Part shown: in pieces, positions 28,014 through 39,179 of the stretch
Layout of the letters: every line of letters begins with the position of its first letter
How positions within the stretch are numbered: position 1 is the stretch's first letter
Assembly: GCF_006384255.1 (NCBI RefSeq)
Contig: NZ_VCED01000004.1
Coordinates: 123,527-187,526, forward strand
Source of the DNA: Haemophilus seminalis
Lineage (GTDB): Bacteria > Pseudomonadota > Gammaproteobacteria > Enterobacterales > Pasteurellaceae
Direction of reading: 5' to 3'
Length of the DNA stretch: 64,000 bases
Position numbers and translations under genes: made by a program
Notes under the pieces: generated by a model
What the model was told of the DNA's origin: nothing
Databases searched by the model: none
Seen by the model: the letters and a program-made list of their open reading frames with translations, nothing else

Positions 28014-29317
28014 TGGAAAAAATCACCCTTTCTCCAATAAGTGCGGTTGAAGGAACGATTAATTTACCAGGTTCTAAAAGTTTATCAAACCGAGCATTAC
28101 TTTTGGCTGCCTTAGCTAAAGGCACAACAAAAGTAGCCAATTTATTAGATAGCGATGATATTCGCCATATGCTTAATGCATTCAGTTCCTTGGGCGTGAA
28201 ATATCAACTTTCTGATGATAAAACAATTTGTGAAATTGAAGGCTTAGGAGGTTCATTTAATATTCAAGATGGACTTTCTCTTTTCCTTGGCAACGCAGGA
28301 ACCGCAATGCGCCCCCTAACTGCCGCGCTTTGTTTAAAGGGGCAAAAAATGGGGGAAATCATCTTAACAGGTGAACCTCGTATGAAAGAACGGCCAATTC
28401 TACATTTAGTCGATGCATTACACCAAGCGGGTGCAGAGATTCGCTACTTAGAAAATGAAGGTTATCCTCCGCTCGCAATTCGCAACACAGGGATAAAAGG
28501 GGGAAAACTCAAAATTGATGGTTCTATTTCATCCCAATTTTTAACCGCACTTTTAATGTCTGCTCCACTTGCAGAAAATGATACAGAAATTGAAATTATC
28601 GGTGAATTAGTCTCTAAACCTTATATTGACATCACCCTTTCAATGATGAAATATTTTGGTGTTCATGTTGAAAATCATGATTATCAAAAGTTCCACGTAA
28701 AATGCAATCAGTCCTATATTTCACCGGGTAAATATTTAGTAGAAGGGGATGCCTCATCAGCCTCTTACTTTCTCGCAGCTGGTGCTATTAAAGGAAAAGG
28801 AAAAGTAAAAGTAACGGGCATTGGTAAAAACTCAATTCAAGGCGATCGTTTATTTGCTGATGTATTAGAAAAAATGGGGGCAAAAATCACTTGGGGAGAG
28901 GATTTTATTCAAGCCGAACATAATGAATTACACGGTATTGATATGGATATGAACCATATTCCTGATGCTGCAATGACGATCGCAACCACTGCTCTCTTTG
29001 CCAATAGTGAAACCGTCATTAGAAATATTTATAACTGGCGCGTAAAAGAAACAGATCGATTAACAGCAATGGCAACTGAGCTACGTAAAATTGGTGCAGA
29101 AGTCGAAGAAGGCGAAGATTTTATTCGTATTCAACCGCTTGCATTCAATCAGTTTAAACATGCTGATATTGAGACTTATAATGATCACCGCATGGCAATG
29201 TGCTTTTCGTTAATTGCACTTTCAAATACATCAGTCTCAATACTTGATCCTAAGTGTACAAGCAAAACATTTCCGAAATTCTTCTATGAATTTGAGAAAA
29301 TTTGCATAAGAAACTAA
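28013..29317 (+). CDS. aroA: EPSP synthase (3-phosphoshikimate 1-carboxyvinyltransferase)
   Basis: This 434-aa enzyme catalyses the sixth step of the shikimate pathway. Typical motifs are [37 protein letters not shown] and [19 protein letters not shown], then [13 protein letters not shown]. The Gly-Ala of the GNAGTA loop is the class I, glyphosate-sensitive form. Two uptake cores (28039, 28544) lie inside. Confidence 0.96.
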   Translation: MEKITLSPISAVEGTINLPGSKSLSNRALLLAALAKGTTKVANLLDSDDIRHMLNAFSSLGVKYQLSDDKTICEIEGLGGSFNIQDGLSLFLGNAGTAMRPLTAALCLKGQKMGEIILTGEPRMKERPILHLVDALHQAGAEIRYLENEGYPPLAIRNTGIKGGKLKIDGSISSQFLTALLMSAPLAENDTEIEIIGELVSKPYIDITLSMMKYFGVHVENHDYQKFHVKCNQSYISPGKYLVEGDASSASYFLAAGAIKGKGKVKVTGIGKNSIQGDRLFADVLEKMGAKITWGEDFIQAEHNELHGIDMDMNHIPDAAMTIATTALFANSETVIRNIYNWRVKETDRLTAMATELRKIGAEVEEGEDFIRIQPLAFNQFKHADIETYNDHRMAMCFSLIALSNTSVSILDPKCTSKTFPKFFYEFEKICIRN

Positions 29318-29320
29318 CTT

Positions 29321-29352
29321 AAAGTGCGGCCAAAAATATGACCGCACTTTTC
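29321..29352 (+). terminator. Terminator of aroA, inverted uptake-signal pair
   Basis: AAAGTGCGGCC, loop, GACCGCACTTT then T. One arm is an exact uptake core (29341-29349) and the other differs by one base. Confidence 0.75.
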
Positions 29353-29357
29353 GTACA

Positions 29358-30452
29358 TTATAATCCTACATTATCTTTAATCCGTTCAGCAAATATGCCG
29401 ATACTCAATGCAAAATAATTAGATTTATTCCAATCTAAAATAGTACGGAAATTATTCGAAACTAAAAACGCTCTATCCGCTTCGCGATCAGGGCGAACTA
29501 ACCAAAGCTGAGCATTTTCAAGTGTATTTAATTTTGCTTGCTCTTGTGGATTGGCACTTTTTAAAATTAGCCCCATCGTTTGCCAATCTTTTAAAGAGCG
29601 AGCTTTATTGCTTTCTGTACCAGAATAACTCAAATCAATAGGTTGGGTGAGCATCACCTCTACGCCCCAAGGTAAACTATTATCCCAGCCTACTGTATGC
29701 AAATAATTTGCAATAGAAGCAAAAGTATCAAACTGGTTTTTCCAAATATCTTTTACGCCATCATTATTTCCATCAGCCGCATAACGTAAGAAAGTGCTTG
29801 GCATAAACTGAGTTTGTCCCATCGCGCCCGCCCACGAACCTAACATACGTTCACGTTGAATATGATCTTTTTCAAGCATTTTCATGGCTGAGATAAATTC
29901 TTTCGTAAATAATTTTTCTCTACGACCTTCAAAAGCCAAGGTTGCCACTGCAGAAAGTACATCATATTTGCCTTGATAATGCCCGAAACTACTTTCCATT
30001 CCCCATAGAGCAAGCAAATACTCCTGCTGAACACCATATTTTTGGCTTGCTTTTTGCAATGGTGCTTGCACTTCCCAATAACGCTCAGCCGCGACATTCA
30101 CTTTATTTTGAGTTAGCACTCTATTGAGATAATTACTCGTGCCATTAGGATTAGCCACTAGAGGGGAGTTAGGATCTTTTTTACGAATTTTACCGGCTTG
30201 TTCACGATCTAAATCTACTGCCTTTTGCATATAGAGAATATTATTTTGAGCATTCAATACCGATAATGACACACCTTCAGCGGCTGCTTTACCTTTTAAA
30301 AATTGAACATAATCATTAAAATTTTCTGGTGTTCTTTGCTTAGTATAACTAGTGCTATTAACTACAGGCTTAATATCAGACGAACTAGAACAGCCAACTA
30401 AAAAAAGTGCGGTCGATAATACAGAAATTTTAAATAACATATTCAATTTCAT
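29358..30452 (-). CDS. mltB: Lytic murein transglycosylase B-like lipoprotein
   Basis: This 364-aa membrane-anchored enzyme cleaves peptidoglycan glycan strands without water. A lipobox LVGC (Cys 21) and a signal peptide are present. The SLT fold carries the catalytic Glu in LALWGMESSFGHYQG (about 149-163), with GSWAGAMGQTQFMPSTF as the second family hallmark. It lies 8 bases after lsgF in the same direction, so it may be read from the lsg transcript. Confidence 0.9.
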   Translation of the reverse strand: MKLNMLFKISVLSTALFLVGCSSSSDIKPVVNSTSYTKQRTPENFNDYVQFLKGKAAAEGVSLSVLNAQNNILYMQKAVDLDREQAGKIRKKDPNSPLVANPNGTSNYLNRVLTQNKVNVAAERYWEVQAPLQKASQKYGVQQEYLLALWGMESSFGHYQGKYDVLSAVATLAFEGRREKLFTKEFISAMKMLEKDHIQRERMLGSWAGAMGQTQFMPSTFLRYAADGNNDGVKDIWKNQFDTFASIANYLHTVGWDNSLPWGVEVMLTQPIDLSYSGTESNKARSLKDWQTMGLILKSANPQEQAKLNTLENAQLWLVRPDREADRAFLVSNNFRTILDWNKSNYFALSIGIFAERIKDNVGL

Positions 30453-30460
30453 TGGATTTC

Positions 30461-31264
30461 CTATTTACGTAAAAAAGTTTGATAAAGGTTTTTCAATAAC
30501 GAGGTTGGCAATAAACGAGAACCAAAACGCAATGCAAAAGTAAATAATCCAGATAACAATCCTTGAATTCCCAAACGATATTTTAATTTGAATAAACGCC
30601 ATTCTGCTTTGGCTTGATTGACACCACGACGGCGACTCACCATGCCATTTCCTACTCGTGCATAAACTAAAATATCAGGCAAATTCGCGACATGTAAACC
30701 TTGCGCGACAAGTTTGATCCACAAATAATAATCTTCTTGAAGATCTTCATATCCACCACAATTAATGACCGCACTTTTTTGATATGCCACCGTCATGTGA
30801 TTAAACGGACAACGTTTTTGCGTGAATTTGATAATTTCTTGAGCAGACGTTGGCACATTACGATATGCCACAATATCATTTACATTTTCACCAAATTCAG
30901 CAATTTGTCCGCCAAAAATAATGGTTTCAGAATGCTTTTCAATAAACGCCACTTGCTTTTCAAAACGATCAGGCACGCAAATATCATCGGTATCCATACG
31001 GAAAACCCAGTCATAAGCACAATGCAATAAACCCTCGTTTAAGGCTTTCCCTAAGCCTCGATTTTGTGGCAATTTAACTAATTTTAATGGCAGTTTTGTT
31101 TCAAACTCCGTCACAACAGATTCTAATTCTGGCGTTACTGCCCCATCAAATACCAATATAATTTCATCTGCTTGACGAGTTTGTGCCACAAGACTTTCAA
31201 AACACTCCCGCAAGAATTGAGGATTTTCCTTAATATATAAGGACATTAGGACTGAAAATTTCAT
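30461..31264 (-). CDS. lsgF: Lipooligosaccharide glycosyltransferase family 2
   Basis: This 267-aa cytoplasmic-side glycosyltransferase has a GT-A fold: N-terminal MSLYIKENPQFLRECFESL, nucleotide-sugar Asp in ILVFDGA, and the DXD metal motif FRMDTDD (about 95-101). It is the last of the six lsg genes that build an outer lipooligosaccharide/glycan branch in H. influenzae. The sugar added is not readable from sequence. Uptake core at 30768. Confidence 0.88.
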   Translation of the reverse strand: MKFSVLMSLYIKENPQFLRECFESLVAQTRQADEIILVFDGAVTPELESVVTEFETKLPLKLVKLPQNRGLGKALNEGLLHCAYDWVFRMDTDDICVPDRFEKQVAFIEKHSETIIFGGQIAEFGENVNDIVAYRNVPTSAQEIIKFTQKRCPFNHMTVAYQKSAVINCGGYEDLQEDYYLWIKLVAQGLHVANLPDILVYARVGNGMVSRRRGVNQAKAEWRLFKLKYRLGIQGLLSGLFTFALRFGSRLLPTSLLKNLYQTFLRK

Positions 31265-31273
31265 TTTATTTTC

Positions 31274-32155
31274 CTACATAAACCGTTTTAAATTAATCGC
31301 TAATTTTGGCGAAATTAAAATAACCAACGTAATAATGAATTGCTTAATGCTTTTTGTTTTCTTAAAAATATCAAAATAATATTTTGCCGCTTTACGCGAT
31401 AAATTCATGATATGGGGATAAGCCAAAATATAGCTCGCGTTAATATCAAAATTATGAGCTTGCTCTACCGTTTTCACATAATGCTCGCGAATATAATCAA
31501 TCGCTTTCTGCGTATTAGTAGTATCCGTAGACACACTTGAACGTTTGGTATGGAAAGTACAATAAGTTAGTAGCTCATTAATTTTATAAGGTTTAAAACT
31601 CGGCTCTTGTAGCAGTTTTAACAAGAAATCATAGTCTTCCAAAGAACGAAGTGCAGTGGATAATCCGCCTATCTTTAAAAACATCTCTTTTTTAATCGCA
31701 ACCATTGGCATGCCACCAATCTTATTGGCTAACAAAATACGTTCTGTCGAGATTTCTTGAGGTTCAATCGGTTGAGTCACATAAGTAAACCCTTCATTGA
31801 CCATTTCACACTTAGCTGGATGATAAATAAAATTAATGTCTGGATTTTGCTCAATAACTTGTAACACTTTTTCACATTTTTCTGGCATAAAACGATCATC
31901 ATCATCGAGAAACAGCAACCAATCTCCCTTTGATGCACGCGCGCCAATATTACGACTTTCTGCCGCACCTTGATTCGTTTCATTACGAATCACTGTAACT
32001 GGAAAAGAATAGCTTTCCTCAACGACGACTTTCTCTTTGGAGCAATCATCCACAATAATCACTTCAAAATGAGTCGATGTTTGTTGAGTTAAACTTTCTA
32101 ATAAAGCTGGCACTTCTGCTTTTCGATTATAAGAAGGCACAATAATGCTTAACAT
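31274..32155 (-). CDS. lsgE: Lipooligosaccharide glycosyltransferase family 2
   Basis: This 293-aa GT2 enzyme starts MLSIIVPSYNRKAEVPALL, has IIVDDCSK and the metal-binding LLFLDDDDRFM (about 92-102). The helical C-terminus (RKAAKYYFDIFKKTKS) is basic and may sit on the membrane. It is separated from lsgF by 9 bases and from lsgD by 11. Confidence 0.88.
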   Translation of the reverse strand: MLSIIVPSYNRKAEVPALLESLTQQTSTHFEVIIVDDCSKEKVVVEESYSFPVTVIRNETNQGAAESRNIGARASKGDWLLFLDDDDRFMPEKCEKVLQVIEQNPDINFIYHPAKCEMVNEGFTYVTQPIEPQEISTERILLANKIGGMPMVAIKKEMFLKIGGLSTALRSLEDYDFLLKLLQEPSFKPYKINELLTYCTFHTKRSSVSTDTTNTQKAIDYIREHYVKTVEQAHNFDINASYILAYPHIMNLSRKAAKYYFDIFKKTKSIKQFIITLVILISPKLAINLKRFM

Positions 32156-32166
32156 AATTCCTTCCT

Positions 32167-32940
32167 TTAATTAGCCAAATTTTTCTTAATCGCAAAAAAT
32201 TTTTTCAATGGATATTTTATTAATTTTTTAAACAAATTATTGGATAAAGATCCACGAACACTTTCTAAATTGCTTATCAATACAGGATTTTCAATTATCA
32301 TAAGAGGACGAACCACTTTATTTCTTATATTAAAATCCTGTTCAAAGAGTAAAAAATCATCCGCTAACCAAAATGGCTTATTTTGAGAAAATTGCTGAAT
32401 AAATCTTCTTGCAGCTGATTTTTTAATAAGATAGCCCACAGTTCCAGCAAAATAACTTTTATAAGGGAAAGCGTAATTTACATTGCCTGTTTTTTTGCAT
32501 AGACAAGAAAAAGTTGTCGGATAATTAATTTCTAAATCAAAATCATTGAAATCATTAATTTTAGACTGTCCAACCAATATAATTTCAGACTCAAGTTTTT
32601 CTGATAAAAGTGCGGTTAAATTTTGCTGAAAATCTGAGTGAAATAAAGCATCGTCTTCACAGACTAACGCATAACGATCTTCAGCGATGCCATTGTCTTC
32701 AACAATTTTTTGGTACACAGAAAGATGACTTAATGTACAGCCGATTTCGCCCTTAGTGACATTACGGCCATAATGTGCTTTAAATTGTTCAATATTAAAA
32801 ATAGTAGCTAATTCATCCCAATCTTTTTGCATGGTATTAATGGCAGAAAAAATTTGGAAATCCTCAGTATTTTTTTGAGAAAAGAATAATTCCCGACGCT
32901 GAATATCTTTATCTAAAGAGATCAAATATTTTTTTAACAT
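32167..32940 (-). CDS. lsgD: Lipooligosaccharide glycosyltransferase family 25
   Basis: This 257-aa protein of the LPS GT25 family (LgtB/Lex2B-like beta-galactosyl or glucosyl transferases) begins [20 protein letters not shown]. It has [16 protein letters not shown] and the catalytic acidic motif [12 protein letters not shown] chose the ATG at 32940, preceded by an AAGGAAT site, over a start at 32970 that would overlap lsgC. No simple-sequence repeat tract is present. Uptake core at 32608. Confidence 0.87.
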   Translation of the reverse strand: MLKKYLISLDKDIQRRELFFSQKNTEDFQIFSAINTMQKDWDELATIFNIEQFKAHYGRNVTKGEIGCTLSHLSVYQKIVEDNGIAEDRYALVCEDDALFHSDFQQNLTALLSEKLESEIILVGQSKINDFNDFDLEINYPTTFSCLCKKTGNVNYAFPYKSYFAGTVGYLIKKSAARRFIQQFSQNKPFWLADDFLLFEQDFNIRNKVVRPLMIIENPVLISNLESVRGSLSNNLFKKLIKYPLKKFFAIKKNLAN

Positions 32941-32951
32941 AAAATTATTCC

Positions 32952-34013
32952 TTATAAAATCACTTTCCATTCTTCAATAATTTTCTCAATGCCATAATCT
33001 TCACTCATTAAACGAGATTTATCTGACATTTGTTGATAAAGTTCAGGATTATTCATTAATAAATCTAAACCGTTAACCATTTCTTCAATATTATTTTGTT
33101 CACAAAGAAAACCATTTTCTTTATGTTCCACTAATTGCTTTACACCAGGAGAACAATTAAAGGCAACAATAGGTAAGCCAAATGCCATTGCTTCAATAAC
33201 AACTAAAGGCAAGCCTTCTGTTTGTGAAGGTAAACAATAAATTGAACTGCTTTCATAATAAAAAGCGACATCATTGGTACGAGGAATAAAATTAACTGAA
33301 TCTTCAATATCCAATGCTTTAGCAAGATTTTTTAAATTCTCTTCTTCCTCACCCGATCCCACTATTTTTAAATTCCAATCCGGATGATTTTTTGACAAAA
33401 AATGCCAAGCTTTTAATAAATAATCAAAACCTTTATAAGAAAATAAATGCCCTACAGATAAAAGAGTTTTATTTTCCCATTTTGCTAATTTATTCTTTGG
33501 CAAAAGCGTATTTGGATTAGCAATACTGATTATATTGTTCGTTTTAAATTTTTCTTGCCACAGCGTTTTTTCTGACTCGGTTAATGTAACGACTCTATCA
33601 CATCTTGTTGAAGCTAAATATTTACCAAGTGTACGAACTAGACGATTGCCGGTAAAGTTAAAAGAATAATGCTCCCATAAAATATGCTTTACATGTAAAT
33701 TAACCAACGCTAAAGCAGAAAAAAGCATAATCGCACCATCAACTACAATTAAGGTATCCAGCTGTAATTCTTTAACCAATTCTCTTAATTTTTTTGTGAT
33801 AGAAAAATAATCTTTTTTCAATGAATAGGGCAATTTATTCATTGCGTAAATATTAATTTTTTCATCAACTTGGAAAAAAGGCTTATTACCGCCAATGCTA
33901 ATAAAAGAAACATCATATCCCTGTTTAGCAAGAGCATTAGCAACATTAATAGAAACTCGCTCCGTTCCACCCGCACTTTCGATATTCATAATAAAGAAAC
34001 CGATTTTTTTCAT
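32952..34013 (-). CDS. lsgC: Lipooligosaccharide glycosyltransferase family 4
   Basis: This 353-aa GT-B enzyme has the N-terminal [21 protein letters not shown] loop and the C-terminal retaining GT4 motif [19 protein letters not shown] with its E-x7-E. It probably adds a hexose or GlcNAc. One base separates it from lsgB. Confidence 0.89.
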   Translation of the reverse strand: MKKIGFFIMNIESAGGTERVSINVANALAKQGYDVSFISIGGNKPFFQVDEKINIYAMNKLPYSLKKDYFSITKKLRELVKELQLDTLIVVDGAIMLFSALALVNLHVKHILWEHYSFNFTGNRLVRTLGKYLASTRCDRVVTLTESEKTLWQEKFKTNNIISIANPNTLLPKNKLAKWENKTLLSVGHLFSYKGFDYLLKAWHFLSKNHPDWNLKIVGSGEEEENLKNLAKALDIEDSVNFIPRTNDVAFYYESSSIYCLPSQTEGLPLVVIEAMAFGLPIVAFNCSPGVKQLVEHKENGFLCEQNNIEEMVNGLDLLMNNPELYQQMSDKSRLMSEDYGIEKIIEEWKVIL

Positions 34014-34014
34014 C

Positions 34015-34929
34015 TTAAATTTCCTTATAAATCGTTAATCCAAGGTCTGGAAATGAATCGTAACAGAATTGCCATCTTGGAATACTCGTTCTAATAAAAC
34101 GAATTTCTACATTAGGATGACTTAATAAATTAAATGCAACAGAACTGAAGAACGTATAAATAATCACTTTTTTATTAGCTAAATTCTTAAATACGTAATC
34201 TTCAAAAATGAGTTCTGATTCAACATAATTTACCCCATCCACTCGATAATCTTCTGCTGGATGAGGGAAATAATAGTCAAAAGGAATCTGATCTTTTAAT
34301 TTTTTTATTAATGAGATGTTTTCCTCTTTTGTATTTAACAAGGGTTGTCCAATAAAAAATGAGACCTTACCATCTATATCACCATCTACTTTATTATCCC
34401 ATAAGGAAATAGGTTCAACATTGGGAACAATATTTTTATAATTAGGATAAACTGTATAATGTTTTTTTATTTTGTTAAATAATTTATTCACACTATATTT
34501 ATCGCCAATAAAGGCTTTAATCAGTTTATATTTAAATGTATCAGGCTCTCTCAATAAATTAGGGTGTGGGAAAATATTATCTGAACCATCATCAAAGGTA
34601 TAAAGCTCTTTAAATGAAACATGACTAAGATAAGTTTGTAGCCATAATGAATTAAGATTGGCGAGAAAAACCTTATCAAAACCTTTGTGCGTAATTTTAT
34701 TCTTAAGCTGACGCATTAACTTGAGAGAATCGAAACCTTTTAGATCTTTTCCCGTATCAATGTTGATCGAATCATTACAAACTTCTGCTAATTTACTCGC
34801 ATACAAGGTTCTTTTTTTATCCCATACACCACCAAACATGACGCCAAAGAATTGCTCGTTAGGATGTAATTCAATGATTTTTCTCGCAATTAATACTTGC
34901 AATGGTGTGCAACAAAGAATGAGATTCAT
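34015..34929 (-). CDS. lsgB: Lipooligosaccharide sialyltransferase, family GT52
   Basis: This 304-aa enzyme of the bacterial lst-type sialyltransferase family transfers N-acetylneuraminic acid from CMP-Neu5Ac to lipooligosaccharide. Hallmarks are [19 protein letters not shown] at the N-terminus, [17 protein letters not shown] and [12 protein letters not shown]. The donor would be made by NeuA (37.0 kb here). Overlaps the lsgA stop by four bases. Sialylation in H. influenzae shields against complement. Confidence 0.88.
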   Translation of the reverse strand: MNLILCCTPLQVLIARKIIELHPNEQFFGVMFGGVWDKKRTLYASKLAEVCNDSINIDTGKDLKGFDSLKLMRQLKNKITHKGFDKVFLANLNSLWLQTYLSHVSFKELYTFDDGSDNIFPHPNLLREPDTFKYKLIKAFIGDKYSVNKLFNKIKKHYTVYPNYKNIVPNVEPISLWDNKVDGDIDGKVSFFIGQPLLNTKEENISLIKKLKDQIPFDYYFPHPAEDYRVDGVNYVESELIFEDYVFKNLANKKVIIYTFFSSVAFNLLSHPNVEIRFIRTSIPRWQFCYDSFPDLGLTIYKEI

Positions 34930-36131
34930 AGGGTTTTACTCACTTTAGATGTCATAAAATAAAGAATAGGAATAATGGAAAGCGAACCAATAATTCCAGC
35001 ATAAGGGATATATTTAATTTCTGTAAAAGTTAAAACCACAAGGCTCGCTACATAAATGATTGTAGATAAAACGGAACATTGGGAAATAAGTTTATTTTTT
35101 CCATAATAGAAAAGATAATTAACTAAAATCAAATAAGGAATACTTAATGTGGTCGAAATTAAAAATAAAATAATATAATATTTCGTTCCCACAAATTGGC
35201 TACCTAAAATCCAAACTAGCACATCTTCAGGAATAATCCACATGACTAAAGCAGGAATAGGTATCAGCAAAAAGGAAAATAACGCCCATTTATGTAATTG
35301 TTGAATCATTAATTTTTTTTGTTTTAAGGCTTCATAAAAATAGGGAATGATCGCTTTATTAAGTGCTTGAATAGCAATAGAGACAACTAAAGCAAGTTGG
35401 GCGCCCATGGCGTAAAGCCCTAAATCTGTTTCACTGAATTTGTGATAAATAAAAATACGGTCTAACTGCCCTTTTAAGAAAAAACTCGCATGATGCAAAA
35501 TAAGCGGCAATCCAAATCCTAAAATATAAAATAATGCAGATTGATAATGTTTAAATTGATATTTTTTAGATGTTGCACTCTTTCTGTAAAGAAAATAAGA
35601 AAAAAACCAAACGACCAAATTGCTCAATAAAATTGCCAAAATTCTTTTTTCAACAAGATCATTTTGATAATACTCAAGCAATGCGACGGTAAACACCGCA
35701 CCAGTAACAGTGAGTGAAAATTGAATAAAAGCATAGGACCAAGCCTTTTTCTGGCATTGTCTTACACTTAGCTGAACATTTAAGAAAGATTGGAAAATTG
35801 AGGAAAGTGCGGCATAAAATAATATTTCAGACTGAGCAATCCAACAACCCATTAAAATAATGCAGCCAATTATCGTGGTATAAGCATAGCCAGTATTCAC
35901 CACTAAATTTAATGAACGTTTTCCGTAAAAATAAAAATAACGGGAAATTGCGCCCTCTTGAGTTAAAGAAACCACAATCAAGAATAAACTTAAAAAAGTT
36001 TGATAATAAGAAAGTGAGCCATACCCTTCTACGCCCAATTTACGTGATAAATAAGGCAAAAGTAAAAAAGGAACTAACTTTGACGATAATTCCCCAAAAA
36101 GGTAAATGACACTGTCTTTAAAAACTTTCAT
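34926..36131 (-). CDS. lsgA: Oligosaccharide flippase (Wzx-like)
   Basis: This 401-aa inner membrane protein has about 12 hydrophobic helices. It begins [30 protein letters not shown], the start of the polysaccharide-transporter (Wzx) family, and has [11 protein letters not shown] and [16 protein letters not shown]. It would flip a lipid-linked oligosaccharide built by LsgB-F across the membrane. It is the first gene of the lsg operon, with an uptake core upstream (36139). No phase-variable repeat is seen. Confidence 0.88.
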   Translation of the reverse strand: MKVFKDSVIYLFGELSSKLVPFLLLPYLSRKLGVEGYGSLSYYQTFLSLFLIVVSLTQEGAISRYFYFYGKRSLNLVVNTGYAYTTIIGCIILMGCWIAQSEILFYAALSSIFQSFLNVQLSVRQCQKKAWSYAFIQFSLTVTGAVFTVALLEYYQNDLVEKRILAILLSNLVVWFFSYFLYRKSATSKKYQFKHYQSALFYILGFGLPLILHHASFFLKGQLDRIFIYHKFSETDLGLYAMGAQLALVVSIAIQALNKAIIPYFYEALKQKKLMIQQLHKWALFSFLLIPIPALVMWIIPEDVLVWILGSQFVGTKYYIILFLISTTLSIPYLILVNYLFYYGKNKLISQCSVLSTIIYVASLVVLTFTEIKYIPYAGIIGSLSIIPILYFMTSKVSKTL

Positions 36132-36264
36132 AAATATAACCGCACTTTTGATGAATTCGAGCGTTTGTTTATCAAAAAATAAGGGGCTTATTTTAACAAA
36201 ATCAACATAGACAAGCTATGACTAATCATTATAATAAAACCGCTCTATATCAAGGATCTTATCT

Positions 36265-36999
36265 ATGTTAGAACTAGGAAAACTTCTTACCGCACTTATC
36301 GCGCCACCTCTCAATACCTTTGTATTACTAATTATTGCAGTGATTCTTTATCGTGTTCATTTCAAAAAATTAGCCAAATTTCTTGCGCTTATCAGTTTCA
36401 CTTGGCTTTATGTCATGAGTGTGCCTTTTACAGGTTTATTGCTAACAGATAATGATGATACGCCAGCCCTTACGATAAATGACTATAAACAAGCTCAAGC
36501 CATTGTCATATTAGGCGGTGGATCTTACCCAACCAAAGAACTGTATTCAGAAACAGCTTCTGGCGCACCACAACTAGAACGTTTACGTTATGCGGCATTT
36601 TTACAAAAAGAAACGGGCTTGCCTGTTTTAACAACGGGCTATTCTTTGATAGGTATTTCCGAAGGCGACTTAATGGCAAAAGAACTTAACCAATTCTTTA
36701 ATGTACCAACGCAATGGATAGAAAATAAAGCCCGTAATACGGAAGAAAATGCCAGTTTCACTAAAAATATTTTGGTTAAAGATCATATTCAAAAAATCAT
36801 TTTAGTAACAAATCAATGGCATATGAAACGAGCCAAATATCTTTTTGAAAAACAAGGATTCGATGTACTTCCTGCTGCAGCGGCAAGCTATGGCAGCAAA
36901 GGAAATTTATCTGCAAAATCTTTTGTTCCTGACTTAGGTGCGTTGAATAGCAATATGGTTTTATTAAAAGAGTGGATTGGTTATTGGAAAGTACATTAA
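36265..36999 (+). CDS. YdcF/ElyC-like DUF218 protein
   Basis: This 244-aa protein has two N-terminal hydrophobic helices and a DUF218 domain with QAIVILGGGSYP, APQLERLRYAAFLQKE, ARNTEENASFTKNIL and VTNQWHMKRAKYLFEKQGF. ElyC is an envelope biogenesis factor that supports peptidoglycan synthesis at low temperature; the molecular activity is not settled. The gene is divergent from lsgA. Uptake core at 36289 in its 5' end. Confidence 0.82.
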   Translation: MLELGKLLTALIAPPLNTFVLLIIAVILYRVHFKKLAKFLALISFTWLYVMSVPFTGLLLTDNDDTPALTINDYKQAQAIVILGGGSYPTKELYSETASGAPQLERLRYAAFLQKETGLPVLTTGYSLIGISEGDLMAKELNQFFNVPTQWIENKARNTEENASFTKNILVKDHIQKIILVTNQWHMKRAKYLFEKQGFDVLPAAAASYGSKGNLSAKSFVPDLGALNSNMVLLKEWIGYWKVH

Positions 37000-37036
37000 T
37001 CTGATATAAAAGAGGTCACAAAATGCGACCAATCTT

Positions 37037-37738
<702 letters not shown>

Positions 37739-37819
37739 TCATTTTAGAATGTTTCCCTTGTTTTAGCAAAAATTAATCTTTAACATATCCTCATCTATTT
37801 TCTAATAAAAGGAAAACAA

Positions 37820-38482
37820 ATGATTCAACTTACTCGCGAACAACTTATTGAACTATTCAATAGACGTAGCTCTACACGCTATTACGATCCAAACAAAAAA
37901 ATTAGCAACGAAGATTTTCAAGCTATTTTAGAATGCGCAAGATTATCACCAAGTTCTGTTGGTTCCGAGCCTTGGAAATTTTTAGTCATCCAAAATAAAA
38001 CCTTACGCGAAAAAATGAAACCATTCAGCTGGGGAATGAACAATCAATTAGATAACTGTAGCCATCTAGTGATCATCCTAGCAAAGAAAAATACACGTTA
38101 TGATAGTGAGTTTTTTACCGATGTGATGACACGTAAAGGTCTAAATATAGAACAACAACATGCGGCACTAGAAAAATATAAGAGCTTTCAAGAAGAAGAC
38201 ATGAAATTACTTAAAAATGAACGCGCTTTATTTGATTGGTGTAGTAAACAAACCTATATTGCCCTTGCCAATATGTTAACTGGGGCAACCGCACTTGGTA
38301 TTGATTCCTGCCCTATTGAAGGATTCAATTATGATAAAATGAATGAATGCTTAGCTCAAGAAGGTCTATTGGATCCTAATGAATACGGCGTTTCTGTTGC
38401 AGCAACCTTTGGTTATCGCTCACGTGATATTACTAAAAAATCTCGAAAGGAATTTGATGAAATTATACAGTGGGTAGAATAA
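37820..38482 (+). CDS. NAD(P)H-dependent nitroreductase family protein
   Basis: This 220-aa flavoprotein has the FMN-binding RRSSTRYYDPNKKIS and LSPSSVGSEPWKFLV motifs of the nitroreductase/NfsB family. Such enzymes reduce nitroaromatics, quinones or flavins and can activate nitro-drugs. The specific substrate is unknown. Followed by a bidirectional terminator. Uptake core at 38288. Confidence 0.85.
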   Translation: MIQLTREQLIELFNRRSSTRYYDPNKKISNEDFQAILECARLSPSSVGSEPWKFLVIQNKTLREKMKPFSWGMNNQLDNCSHLVIILAKKNTRYDSEFFTDVMTRKGLNIEQQHAALEKYKSFQEEDMKLLKNERALFDWCSKQTYIALANMLTGATALGIDSCPIEGFNYDKMNECLAQEGLLDPNEYGVSVAATFGYRSRDITKKSRKEFDEIIQWVE

Positions 38483-38497
38483 TCCTGTATAAAGTAA

Positions 38498-38524
38498 AAA
38501 GCTCCCAACTTGGGAGCTTTATTT
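38498..38524. terminator. Bidirectional terminator between nitroreductase gene and rpsO
   Basis: AAAGCTCCCAA/TTGGGAGCTTT between convergent genes, with T-rich flanks on both strands. Confidence 0.85.
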
Positions 38525-38537
38525 TTAGCATTAAAAA

Positions 38538-38807
38538 TTAGCGACGTAAACCTAAACGAGCGATAGTGCTTTGGTATAAAGCAAGATCAGTACGTTTTAA
38601 GTAATCTAAAAGTTTACGACGACGAGAAACCATACGTAATAAACCACGACGACCATGGTGGTCTTTTTTATGCTCTGCAAAGTGAGCTTGTAAGTGGTTG
38701 ATTTGTGCAGTTAATAATGCGATTTGAACTTCAGAAGAACCAGTATCTTTCGCATCACGACCAAATTCAGCAACGATTGCTGCTTTTTTTTCAGTACTTA
38801 GAGACAT
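38538..38807 (-). CDS. rpsO: 30S ribosomal protein S15
   Basis: This 89-aa protein has the S15 signature [39 protein letters not shown]. It binds 16S rRNA in the platform and often represses its own mRNA through a leader pseudoknot. A leader of about 130 bases is AT-rich and I did not verify a pseudoknot. Confidence 0.97.
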   Translation of the reverse strand: MSLSTEKKAAIVAEFGRDAKDTGSSEVQIALLTAQINHLQAHFAEHKKDHHGRRGLLRMVSRRRKLLDYLKRTDLALYQSTIARLGLRR

Positions 38808-38949
38808 TTTTTACTCCTAAAAGGTAGTGTTGTTAATACATCATTCGCCGATCTCTAACTCAGCGATGACAGGGAGCTCGCATTCTAGCGTTCAATAAGC
38901 TTAAATGCAAGGTTTAAAGCTAAAAGCTAAAAAATAAAATTGAAAAACA

Positions 38950-39171
38950 TTATATCTTCTCAATCACCACCTTTATATCCTCTGGCTATGCATAATAAGG
39001 TACAGAAGTGATAAATAAACGAATACCTAATTTGGCATAATCTGATATGTTATCTTTATTTCCCCCTCCAACTACAGAAAGCAGAATATCTTTCTGTTTT
39101 AATTGAAATAGCGATAAAGCCTTTAATTTCATATAAATATTAAAGCAACAAAAAAGGTTGGGACTCCCCAA
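38950..39171 (-). pseudogene. modD: Decayed C-terminal fragment of modD (molybdenum-transport protein ModD)
   Basis: The minus-strand frame encodes [20 protein letters not shown] and then [12 protein letters not shown], a TAG stop, and in the same frame PEDIKVVIEKI before TAA. This is the C-terminus of the ModD/quinolinate phosphoribosyltransferase-like family (VGG-N-x2-N, DYA-TG, TS-PYYA). An AAG-to-TAG change would explain the internal stop. No start or N-terminal part is present; about 70 residues of a protein of about 280 remain. A uptake core is absent. Confidence 0.6.
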
Positions 39172-39176
39172 CCTTT
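39151..39176 (-). terminator. Terminator of hldE
   Basis: AAAGGTTGGG, loop ACTC, CCCAACCTTT with a T run on the minus strand. Confidence 0.75.
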
Positions 39177-39179
39177 CAC

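Noticed and set aside
30461..36131. Phase-variable tetranucleotide repeats in lsg genes
   Set aside because: None found by reading the genes and their starts.
38986..39171. A real 61-aa gene
   Set aside because: It is the tail of ModD with a stop inside and no start region.
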